5,429 nt of DNA, taken from positions 1 through 5,429 of the forward strand of contig JAIEDJ010000388.1 of the NCBI GenBank assembly GCA_029068025.1, given 5' to 3'. A program made the position numbers and the translations under genes. Shown piece by piece: positions 1 to 4,915 of the stretch (the stretch's first letter is position 1; the number at the start of each line of letters is the position of its first letter). The notes under the pieces were generated by a model, which searched no databases, was not told the origin of the DNA, and was given only the letters and a program-made list of their open reading frames with translations. The stretch comes from Oscillospiraceae bacterium (GTDB lineage Bacteria > Bacillota > Clostridia > Oscillospirales > Ruminococcaceae).

Positions 1-604
1 GAGCTATCACCAATGATATCAGTCTTATGTTTGCCGCATATGCAAGCGCGGACATAAATCCGAGCAGCACCGAACCGGAGATCCTCGAACCTCTTCCCCT
101 TTTATCCCAGGCAGTAAAAAAACAAAGCACCAACAGCCAGCACAACACAGCAGTGACTGTTTCATTCCAGATAAATTTAGAGTTTGCAGTATATGAGATA
201 TACATTCCGCAGCATATTGCGATGATCAGCTTCTGACGCACCCTCGCAACACCCAGCTTTGCCGCGATATGATAGACGACCATCGGAACAAAGCTTATCA
301 GCAGCGCGTTTACGATAAGCATGGCCTTATACAGCACGAACGGATTGTCCAGCACAAGAAACAGCGGCGCGTAGAACAGAGCCTGAACATATCCGCCGCC
401 CTCGATCTGCCCGAGCAGCGGCCATTTGCCGTTTCCGGAATAGAACGCGGCTGTTCCCGCAACGGATATCTCGTCCGGGTAAACGACAGGCAGCGCCATA
501 TTCCATGACAGCAGTGAATTCACCACCACCGAGAACGCGTAAAGTATAAACATGATCCCGCGGTCTCCGAACGCGGCATAGAACTGTTCCAAACGCTGCT
601 TCAT
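1..604 (-). CDS. GT-C type membrane glycosyltransferase (ArnT/PMT-like), C-terminal part outside window
   Basis: The minus-strand frame is open from an ATG at 604-602 to the left edge, giving 201 residues without a stop. The start is well supported: GGAGGAAGG lies at 618-610, and the ATG shares its A with the TGA of the upstream gene (TGATG), implying translational coupling. The protein is polytopic. A hydrophobic segment at about 16-38 is followed by an outer loop carrying Y-P-D-E at 42-45, the acidic motif placed after the first membrane helix in GT-C enzymes that use polyprenyl-phosphate sugars. Further hydrophobic segments lie at about 73-86, 91-113, 124-138, 149-164 and 178-201. Enzymes of this kind transfer sugars from lipid carriers to envelope glycans or proteins on the outer face of the membrane. 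The family assignment rests on motif and topology only; donor and acceptor are unknown. Other GT-C families or a DUF-type membrane protein remain possible. Confidence 0.7.
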   Translation of the reverse strand, partial: MKQRLEQFYAAFGDRGIMFILYAFSVVVNSLLSWNMALPVVYPDEISVAGTAAFYSGNGKWPLLGQIEGGGYVQALFYAPLFLVLDNPFVLYKAMLIVNALLISFVPMVVYHIAAKLGVARVRQKLIIAICCGMYISYTANSKFIWNETVTAVLCWLLVLCFFTAWDKRGRGSRISGSVLLGFMSALAYAANIRLISLVIA

Positions 605-1608
605 CAGAACCTTCCTCCGCTTATTGCGAGAATGCACGCGTTTGCGAACAGTAGCGCAAGGCAGCCAAGCGCCGCGCGCGCAAACGACGGCCTGCCGCTC
701 TCGGAAAGCGCACGAAGATACTCTACCGAGTCGGTATCGCCCTCAAAGCTCTTGCGTACCTTTAATATCCTGCGCACAGCCATCTTATAAAACAGATAGT
801 CTCCGAAAAGGCAAAGCAAAACGGTCTCAACAATGTTTATCAGACTCAGCAGCCTCTTTGTATCGTCGTTTACGATGATCGCCGCGGCAGCTCCGCCCGA
901 CATCGTTATGATCAGAAACACGGGCAGCACCGAGATCACCAGCAGCACAACGCCCAGCAAGTCCATCTTACGGTAAAACTGAAAGATCGGAGAGAACAGC
1001 CCGCTGCACAGATTGAATGATGTCACATGCCGCTTGCCCTTTGGTTCGCGGAACGATCTGAACGCTCTGCTGTAGTGCCATATAGACGTTCCCGTGTATG
1101 CTATAAGCTCCTGCATGCTTACGCCGTCCTCACCCTTGGAATCGTCGCTTATCATCTTGTAAAGCTCCCGGATCGGATCGCTCAGCCCCATATCGCTGAA
1201 CATCTCGCTGTTCGGATCGGGGAGGCCGAATATCTCGAGCTTCTTGTCCGTTTGATCCTCCGAAGCCTTGTTATCATTAGTATCATCGGAGGTCTCGGGT
1301 ACGGAAGCGTCATCTGCCCCGGGATCGTCATCGAGATTGTTTGTTTTGCGCTCAACAGGCTCCGGTACCGATGATGACGCGGAAGCAGCCGCCGATATTG
1401 ATTGTGATATCGACTGCAAAGGCTCGTCGGGAAGCCTGCCGTTCCAGACATACCCCTCCGCGTGAAGTTCATCAAGACCGCACTTGTTCTGCTTCAGATA
1501 ACACGCTCTGTGGTGCGGGGTGCCGCACTCGGGGCAGACCGCGATATCGTCGCCGTCGCGGAAGCGCTCTCTGCATACGGGACATAATTTATTTTCAAAT
1601 CTTGACAT
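604..1608 (-). CDS. Prokaryotic RING-finger/zinc-ribbon membrane protein with DUF2628-like C-terminal domain
   Basis: This 334-residue protein starts with a zinc-binding module: C9-x2-C12, C25-x2-C28, H32/H33, C36 and C43, the pattern of the prokaryotic RING finger family 1. An acidic, Ser-rich, probably disordered linker (about 65-130) follows. Then comes a short segment (about 160-185, G-V-S-M-Q-E-L-I-A-Y-T-G) that usually precedes the next block, and a stretch S-F-N-L...F-Q-F-Y-R-K-M at about 197-215 that matches the entry of DUF2628-type domains. Hydrophobic helices lie at about 207-226, 243-264 and 311-329. The zinc module should therefore be cytosolic. Function is unknown; ubiquitin-ligase activity should not be assumed from the RING name. 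An ATG at 1662 in the same frame is rejected because it lies upstream of the predicted -10 box; the ATG at 1608 has AAAGGA at 1620-1615. It is the first gene of a two-gene operon with the downstream glycosyltransferase, which it overlaps by one base. Confidence 0.8.
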   Translation of the reverse strand: MSRFENKLCPVCRERFRDGDDIAVCPECGTPHHRACYLKQNKCGLDELHAEGYVWNGRLPDEPLQSISQSISAAASASSSVPEPVERKTNNLDDDPGADDASVPETSDDTNDNKASEDQTDKKLEIFGLPDPNSEMFSDMGLSDPIRELYKMISDDSKGEDGVSMQELIAYTGTSIWHYSRAFRSFREPKGKRHVTSFNLCSGLFSPIFQFYRKMDLLGVVLLVISVLPVFLIITMSGGAAAAIIVNDDTKRLLSLINIVETVLLCLFGDYLFYKMAVRRILKVRKSFEGDTDSVEYLRALSESGRPSFARAALGCLALLFANACILAISGGRF

Positions 1609-1637
1609 TGTATTTCCTTTCGTGTGCTTTATACATA

Positions 1638-1658
1638 GGTATACAATATTAGTATACC
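1638..1658. promoter_or_regulatory. Inverted repeat over -10 box and transcription start, candidate operator
   Basis: A perfect 7-base inverted repeat, GGTATAC (1638-1644) and GTATACC (1652-1658), is separated by 7 bases. It covers the -10 hexamer and the expected start point of the promoter for the RING/DUF2628 gene. Dyads of this size on a -10 box are typical repressor sites, and GTATAC-like half-sites are known for some GntR-family (YtrA-like) regulators. No such regulator is encoded in the window. Half of each arm coincides with the -10 sequence, so part of the symmetry could be chance. Confidence 0.4.
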
Positions 1659-1679
1659 ACATTTCGGAAAAATTTTCAA
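1651..1679 (-). promoter_or_regulatory. SigA-type promoter for the RING/DUF2628-glycosyltransferase operon
   Basis: Read on the minus strand, TTGAAA (1679-1674) and TATACT (1656-1651) are separated by exactly 17 bases, and TGG directly before the -10 makes it an extended -10 promoter. Transcription should begin near 1644, leaving a leader of about 36 bases before the ATG at 1608. Its position downstream of the preceding terminator makes this an independent unit, and it excludes the upstream in-frame ATG at 1662 as a start. Confidence 0.8.
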
Positions 1680-1707
1680 CATATATTTCAAATATTATTA
1701 AAAAGGC

Positions 1708-1737
1708 AAAAAATCGCCGCGGCAGATTTGCCGCGGC
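1708..1737 (-). terminator. Rho-independent terminator of the sigma/anti-sigma operon
   Basis: On the minus strand a perfect 9-base-pair stem, GCCGCGGCA pairing with TGCCGCGGC (1737-1729 with 1724-1716), encloses a 4-base loop. After GA it is followed by six T residues (1713-1708). It begins 23 bases after the stop codon of the 515-residue gene. There is no T tract on the plus-strand side, so it should act in one direction only. Confidence 0.93.
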
Positions 1738-1760
1738 TGAATCAAATGTGGTCAGGGAAT

Positions 1761-3308
1761 TTATTCAACATGCTCATTAACAGTGTAAGAAGGATCCAGC
1801 TTCCAGCCGCCGCGCTCATAGTAAATTTTTTGGATCAGCTGATCAAAGCCGGTATAACTTGCGATAATACACGTGTAGGTTATAGTGTCGTCCGTTTGCT
1901 CGATCACCTGCGCCGAGTTATAATAAGGCGGTACTCCGCCGCTCGCCACGGAGGTATGATAATACATTTTCCCGTCGATCTCGATAAAGACCGCCCCCCG
2001 CCAGCCAAGCTCCTTATCGAGTGTCACAGAGTATGTGCCGTCGGGATTTTCTGTCATCGTGCCCTTGTAGGCGTTTTTCATATAATCGTCCGTCGCCTCC
2101 CGGGTATAATATTCAAGCAGCATTTCCTCAAGCTCCTCACACGATCTCGGGAATGTATATTGGGGCTGCGGATACGCCAGCTCGATATAATAACGAGCGT
2201 TTGACGATCCCGGCAAAATAAATTGATAAACGTCACCGGAGCACGCAACACTGTTGGCGGAAAGGATCGAAGCAAGCGTATAACCCGGTCGCAGCGCTTT
2301 CAAGATCTCCTGAAGCTCCAGATCGCGCTCGGTATACTCGGAAGGAAATTCCGGGATAAAACCGAAATTAAAGAAGAAATGCAGCTTGGATATGCCGTTT
2401 TCAAGCGTTATAGTGCCGGTTCTTTGGGCAAATTTGTCACCGCCGTAATTTTTGTAGTCGTATCCCCAATACGAAAAATCTATGGACTTTTCGCTTCTGC
2501 GGATGATCTTTGCGGTTTCGCAGTCTATTCCCAATCCTCCATTGCTTTCCCCAAGGGTGCTGCGGTACATTTTTCCATCTATTTCGATGAATATCGGATT
2601 GCTGCCATTCTGAACCTTAACATTGAACGTCCCATCGGGATTTTCAGTCATGCTGCCCTTGCTGACCCATGACATATAGAATGAAGCTGCCTGCGGAGAA
2701 AAATATCGGTTGACAAGCTCTTCCATTTCGTCATAGCTCTGCGGAACGGCAAACAAGCCCGATTCTGTCCGCTGACCCTCGGGGATAAGATAATATTCTC
2801 CCCTGTAAAAATCACCTTCATAAAAATTGCCCCTATGGTATTCATTGATCTTAAATGTAAGCCCCGTATCGGCACCCATGCTCTCGAACATTTTGTCGAT
2901 ATCCTCAGCGCCTGCGACGAGCTCCGTAAGCATTGCCTGAAGCTCCAGATCATCCTCAGTGAATTCCAAGCTGATATCGGGATAAGAGGACTGCTCGGAA
3001 TTGTCCGGATCATCGGAGCAGTCTGAATTGTCAGAGCTGTCGGATACGTCCGAACTGTCCGACGTATCGGAAACGTACTCTGAAGGCACGCTCACAGGAT
3101 CGAAATTTCCTCCGATACGGAATTTTACTATCGCAAATATTCCCACCGCCAGCGCGGCGGCACATGCCGCAAGCGCTATGATCCCTTTTATGGGAGAACG
3201 CGGCTCGGGCCTCATCTGAATGGGCTTTTCCTCCCCGCCGTCCGCTTCTTCGATAAGCTCTTCGTCGATCTCATTGATAAGTAAGAATAATTTTTCGGAC
3301 TTTATCAT
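1761..3308 (-). CDS. Single-pass membrane protein, probable anti-sigma/sensor partner of the ECF sigma factor
   Basis: This 515-residue protein has a short acidic cytosolic tail (1-41, with L-I-N-E-I-D-E-E-L-I-E-E-A at 10-22, a motif common at the N-terminus of Firmicutes membrane proteins encoded next to ECF sigma genes). One membrane helix follows at about 42-63, then an Asp/Ser-rich linker at 80-107 and a large outer region. The outer region is an internal duplication: units at about 115-314 and 324-510 share T-E-x-D-L-E-L-Q, M-T-E-N-P-D-G-T and F-I-E-I-D-G-K-M-Y. The second unit ends in Y-Y-E-R-G-G-W-K-L-D, reminiscent of NTF2-like or IseA-like (cystatin-fold) domains; that fold is a guess. 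Its ATG overlaps the sigma stop by 4 bases (ATGA), with AAAGGAGGG at 3326-3318. Likely role: hold the sigma factor inactive and respond to an envelope signal. The sigma-binding role is inferred from neighbourhood and topology; no zinc-binding anti-sigma motif is present. Confidence 0.75.
   Translation of the reverse strand: MIKSEKLFLLINEIDEELIEEADGGEEKPIQMRPEPRSPIKGIIALAACAAALAVGIFAIVKFRIGGNFDPVSVPSEYVSDTSDSSDVSDSSDNSDCSDDPDNSEQSSYPDISLEFTEDDLELQAMLTELVAGAEDIDKMFESMGADTGLTFKINEYHRGNFYEGDFYRGEYYLIPEGQRTESGLFAVPQSYDEMEELVNRYFSPQAASFYMSWVSKGSMTENPDGTFNVKVQNGSNPIFIEIDGKMYRSTLGESNGGLGIDCETAKIIRRSEKSIDFSYWGYDYKNYGGDKFAQRTGTITLENGISKLHFFFNFGFIPEFPSEYTERDLELQEILKALRPGYTLASILSANSVACSGDVYQFILPGSSNARYYIELAYPQPQYTFPRSCEELEEMLLEYYTREATDDYMKNAYKGTMTENPDGTYSVTLDKELGWRGAVFIEIDGKMYYHTSVASGGVPPYYNSAQVIEQTDDTITYTCIIASYTGFDQLIQKIYYERGGWKLDPSYTVNEHVE
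1779..2966 (-). repeat. Intragenic duplication of the outer domain in the 515-residue protein
   Basis: Two diverged units, residues about 115-314 (2966-2367) and 324-510 (2339-1779), align through shared blocks: residues 116-124 with 325-333, 191-230 with 389-428, 239-251 with 440-452 and 266-281 with 466-481. The offset falls between 198 and 209 residues, so small insertions separate the copies. Short DNA identity persists around M-T-E-N-P-D-G-T (about 2639-2668 and 2041-2070). This is a domain duplication rather than a recent exact repeat. Confidence 0.8.
2988..3071 (-). repeat. Degenerate Ser-Asp repeat linker
   Basis: Residues 80-107 of the 515-residue protein are almost only S, D, N and T in an S-D-x-S-D-S-S-D pattern, encoded by imperfect short repeats of TCGGAC-like and TCAGAC-like units. 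It probably forms an extended, highly negative spacer that lifts the outer domains off the membrane. Repeats of this type can change length by slippage. Confidence 0.75.
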
Positions 3309-3865
3309 AATGTGTAACCCTCCTTTGCGAGATGTTCCCTGAGCTTTTGACGTGTTCTGTAAAGCGATACCGAAACTTTGTTCTCAGCAGTGCCGAACCT
3401 TACTGCGATATCGGCAACGCTTTTGCAGTGCCAATATCTGAGTATAAAAACGCGGCGGTCAAACTCCCTGCAGCCGCGCAGGAATTTGTTTATCGCTTCG
3501 ACGATCTGCTTGCCGTCAAGCTCGTCATCAAGGCTCTTTCCGTCCGACACACATTCGCTGAGCTCTTCAAGCACAAGCGTTACCTCACCGCCGCCGCGCT
3601 TTTCCGTGGTGTTCATTCGGAACATACTCACCGCGACGCACTTCACTATCTTCCCGACAAACGCCCTGAGCACTTTGGGCCGCGCGGGAGGTATGGTATC
3701 CCAAGCCTTAAGATACGCGTCGTTTACACACACCTGAGAATCCTCGCGATTGCGCAGAATGTTTTCGGCAATCTGAATAAAGAATGTGCCGTGTTTTTTG
3801 GAAAGCTCCGAGAGCGCCGCCTCATCCCGCGCGTTGAAAAGTTGGATTATGGAATTGTCGTCCAT
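3305..3865 (-). CDS. ECF-subfamily RNA polymerase sigma factor
   Basis: This protein of 186 residues has the normal length for an ECF sigma factor. Region 2 covers about 5-90, with E-D-S-Q-V-C-V-N-D-A-Y-L-K-A-W at 41-55 standing for the usual core-binding/-10 recognition helix. A variable acidic linker (about 95-110) leads to region 4 at about 111-178, with the helix-turn-helix at about 139-169 (S-V-A-D-I-A...V-S-V-S-L-Y-R-T-R-Q-K-L) for -35 binding. Start: ATG at 3865-3863 with GGGAGG at 3879-3874, 8 bases away. It overlaps the next gene by 4 bases, so the two are co-transcribed and translationally coupled, the usual arrangement for an ECF sigma and its membrane regulator. Targets are unknown. 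Its own predicted promoter is SigA-like, and I could not identify a clear ECF-type autoregulatory promoter. Confidence 0.93.
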   Translation of the reverse strand: MDDNSIIQLFNARDEAALSELSKKHGTFFIQIAENILRNREDSQVCVNDAYLKAWDTIPPARPKVLRAFVGKIVKCVAVSMFRMNTTEKRGGGEVTLVLEELSECVSDGKSLDDELDGKQIVEAINKFLRGCREFDRRVFILRYWHCKSVADIAVRFGTAENKVSVSLYRTRQKLREHLAKEGYTL

Positions 3866-3976
3866 ACGTTACACCTCCCAAAAGAATAAAATTTGTCCCT
3901 CTATAGATCAGTTCGCAATCGGCAGTGGAAATATGACAAAATTTCGAAAAAAAATTTAAAAATCCGCCGTTGTTTT

Positions 3977-4005
3977 ATTATAACACTCCTTCAATGAAAA
4001 AGCAA
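3977..4005 (-). promoter_or_regulatory. Extended -10 promoter for the sigma/anti-sigma operon
   Basis: On the minus strand a perfect TATAAT (3982-3977) is preceded by TGT, forming an extended -10. A weak -35 TTGCTT (4005-4000) lies 17 bases upstream. Transcription would start near 3970. The perfect extended -10 compensates for the poor -35 box. This points to transcription by the housekeeping sigma. Confidence 0.65.
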
Positions 4006-4013
4006 TAAAACCA

Positions 4014-4042
4014 TTGACTTGAATTATCAGCTGTTTTATGAT
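4014..4042 (+). promoter_or_regulatory. SigA-type promoter for the tandem DUF4367-like genes (upstream candidate)
   Basis: TTGACT (4014-4019) and TATGAT (4037-4042) are separated by 17 bases; an overlapping TATACT lies at 4042-4047 but would need 22 bases. Initiation would fall near 4049. Its -35 box is 8 bases from the -35 box of the opposing sigma promoter, so polymerases at the two sites would compete or share a regulator. Confidence 0.6.
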
Positions 4043-4078
4043 ATACTGAAAGTGCCGTTCTTTTTTTGACAGATCTCG

Positions 4079-4113
4079 GACAATTCTGACAAATAACCGC
4101 CTGCGGAATTGTC
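4079..4113 (+). repeat. Inverted repeat in the leader of the tandem gene pair
   Basis: GACAATTC (4079-4086) and GAATTGTC (4106-4113) are perfect reverse complements separated by 19 bases, with CCGC and GCGG inside the spacer. There is no T tract after it, so it is not a terminator. It could be a protein-binding dyad or an RNA structure in the leader. No homologous element precedes the second gene copy. Confidence 0.4.
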
Positions 4114-4144
4114 GAATAGTAACGAATTTTAAAAAATGAGGTCA

Positions 4145-4160
4145 CAAAACCGCTGTTTTG
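4145..4160 (+). repeat. Small hairpin, CAAAAC/GTTTTG, just upstream of the proximal promoter
   Basis: A perfect 6-base-pair inverted repeat with a CGCT loop ends inside the -35 box of the proximal promoter candidate. It belongs to the stretch that is missing from the equivalent leader of the second gene copy. It may be an operator; chance is also possible because it is short and AT-rich. Confidence 0.3.
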
Positions 4161-4185
4161 ATACTTATTATTTATAGGGTATAAT
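4158..4185 (+). promoter_or_regulatory. Proximal promoter candidate for the first tandem gene
   Basis: TTGATA (4158-4163) and a perfect TATAAT (4180-4185) are spaced 16 bases apart. Transcription would begin near 4192, only about 16 bases before the ATG, so the transcript would start almost at the Shine-Dalgarno site. Such a short leader is unusual but workable. The same boxes are destroyed in the leader of the second copy, so only copy 1 could use this promoter. Confidence 0.45.
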
Positions 4186-4207
4186 TTTGCAAGGGAGGAG
4201 GCCGATC

Positions 4208-4876
4208 ATGACGAATACAACACTCAGTGATATTCTTGGGGAAATGTGCGTTGACAGGGCGCAAGCGTTTAAGGCATTTAAATGTAAGCGTCACTTTTTC
4301 TCGCTGCGCCACCGCCGGGCAATGAAAAAGATCATCCGTCCCAAAACCTCGAAGTTTATTCCGATACGCAGACGGATCGCTGTTCTGCTGATCGTGGTTT
4401 TTATCGCAGTGATCGGCGTTTCGGCGGGAGCGGACAATTTCAGCGGACTCAGCACCGAGATGCGTAAGGATGGTATTCACATTGTTACCGCGGATTACAA
4501 GGATTCTTTGCAGATGATAGAGTATATTTATTGCCTTCCAGAGGTTCCAGAAGGCTTTGTACTGACCTCTTTTGATACATATGATATCATATCCGTTGAA
4601 ACGTATATGTTGAATAATCAAATGTTATCGCTGATGCAAACGATAAAAAGCAATTTCCACCAATACCTCATAGACGGTCAGATACCGGAAGAAGTGGATA
4701 TCAACGGAAAGCGGGGGTATTATTATGAAGACAGATATATGGGAAATATCTTCTGGGATAACGGAGATTATATACTGATGGTTACAGGCACTTTGCCAAA
4801 AAAGGATGAACCGTCGGGCGTATTTACCAAAGATGATCTGGTGAATTTGGCGAAAAGTGTCAAAGTTTTAAAATAA
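4208..4876 (+). CDS. DUF4367-like single-pass membrane protein, tandem copy 1
   Basis: This protein has 222 residues. The N-terminus is cytosolic and basic (C25-K-R-H-F-F-S-L-R-H-R-R-A-M-K-K-I at 26-42), one membrane helix lies at about 57-75, and the rest is outside. The outer part (about 109-222, from Y-C-L-P-E-V-P-E-G-F to G-N-I-F-W-D-N-G-D-Y-I-L-M-V-T-G and a final D-L-V-N-L-A-K-S-V) fits the DUF4367 pattern often found in membrane proteins near sigma factors. The ATG at 4208 is chosen because GGGAGGAGG ends 6 bases before it; an in-frame TTG at 4187 lies upstream of that site and is unlikely. It is divergent from the ECF sigma operon and followed after 39 bases by a near copy of itself. 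Possible roles are sensing or anti-sigma activity, or being a target of the sigma factor; none is shown by the sequence. The basic segment before the helix could contact membrane or nucleic acid. Confidence 0.85.
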   Translation: MTNTTLSDILGEMCVDRAQAFKAFKCKRHFFSLRHRRAMKKIIRPKTSKFIPIRRRIAVLLIVVFIAVIGVSAGADNFSGLSTEMRKDGIHIVTADYKDSLQMIEYIYCLPEVPEGFVLTSFDTYDIISVETYMLNNQMLSLMQTIKSNFHQYLIDGQIPEEVDINGKRGYYYEDRYMGNIFWDNGDYILMVTGTLPKKDEPSGVFTKDDLVNLAKSVKVLK

Positions 4877-4900
4877 AGTCACAAAGGGGATATTTTGCAA

Positions 4901-4915
4901 GGGATGAGGCCGATC
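4901..4915 (+). promoter_or_regulatory. Altered ribosome binding site of copy 2
   Basis: Where copy 1 has GGGAGGAGG, copy 2 has GGGATGAGG. The change weakens the Shine-Dalgarno core to GAGG and creates an ATG at 4904 in frame with the normal start at 4916. Initiation at 4904 would add M-R-P-I and would need the distant AGGGG at 4885-4889. I keep 4916 as the start because it matches copy 1, but output from copy 2 may be lower or the start may be mixed. Confidence 0.55.

Larger units (their letters stand above)
3866..4207. other. Divergent intergenic control region
   Basis: These 342 bases separate the sigma operon from the plus-strand membrane protein genes. They are strongly AT-rich and hold no credible gene. 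They contain back-to-back predicted promoters (3977-4005 minus, 4014-4042 plus), an inverted repeat (4079-4113), a small hairpin (4145-4160) and a second plus-strand promoter candidate (4158-4185). The sigma transcript would have a leader of about 105 bases. The plus transcript from the upstream promoter would have about 160 bases, which leaves room for leader-based or operator-based control. Confidence 0.7.

Noticed and set aside
27..508. Plus-strand frames opposite the glycosyltransferase
   Set aside because: The minus strand stays open for 201 codons with a coupled start and membrane topology; the short plus frames have no support.
1609..1662. N-terminal extension of the RING/DUF2628 gene to an ATG at 1662
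   Set aside because: This ATG lies in the spacer of the predicted promoter, upstream of its -10, so it would not be transcribed; ATG 1608 has a ribosome site and starts right before the zinc module.
1728..2672. Plus-strand frames of 158 and 149 residues opposite the anti-sigma gene
   Set aside because: The minus-strand gene has an internal duplication, a membrane helix, a coupled start and a terminator; the plus frames have none of these.
2988..3071. Possible CRISPR-like or minisatellite array
   Set aside because: The repeats are short, degenerate and in frame, and encode a Ser-Asp linker; there are no unique spacers.
3332..3889. 185-residue plus-strand frame opposite the sigma factor
   Set aside because: It is the shadow of a clear ECF sigma gene; no ribosome site or recognisable protein features.
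3866..4010. ECF-type autoregulatory promoter before the sigma gene
   Set aside because: I found no convincing GAAC-type -35 with a CGTC-type -10 at proper spacing; the extended -10 TATAAT promoter explains transcription better.
4051..4071. T-run at 4061-4067 as a terminator, and TTGACA at 4066-4071 as a -35 box
   Set aside because: No GC-rich stem precedes the T-run, and no acceptable -10 lies 16-18 bases after TTGACA.
4187..4207. TTG start of copy 1 at 4187
   Set aside because: The GGGAGGAGG ribosome site would fall inside the coding sequence; ATG 4208 is correctly spaced from it and is conserved in copy 2.
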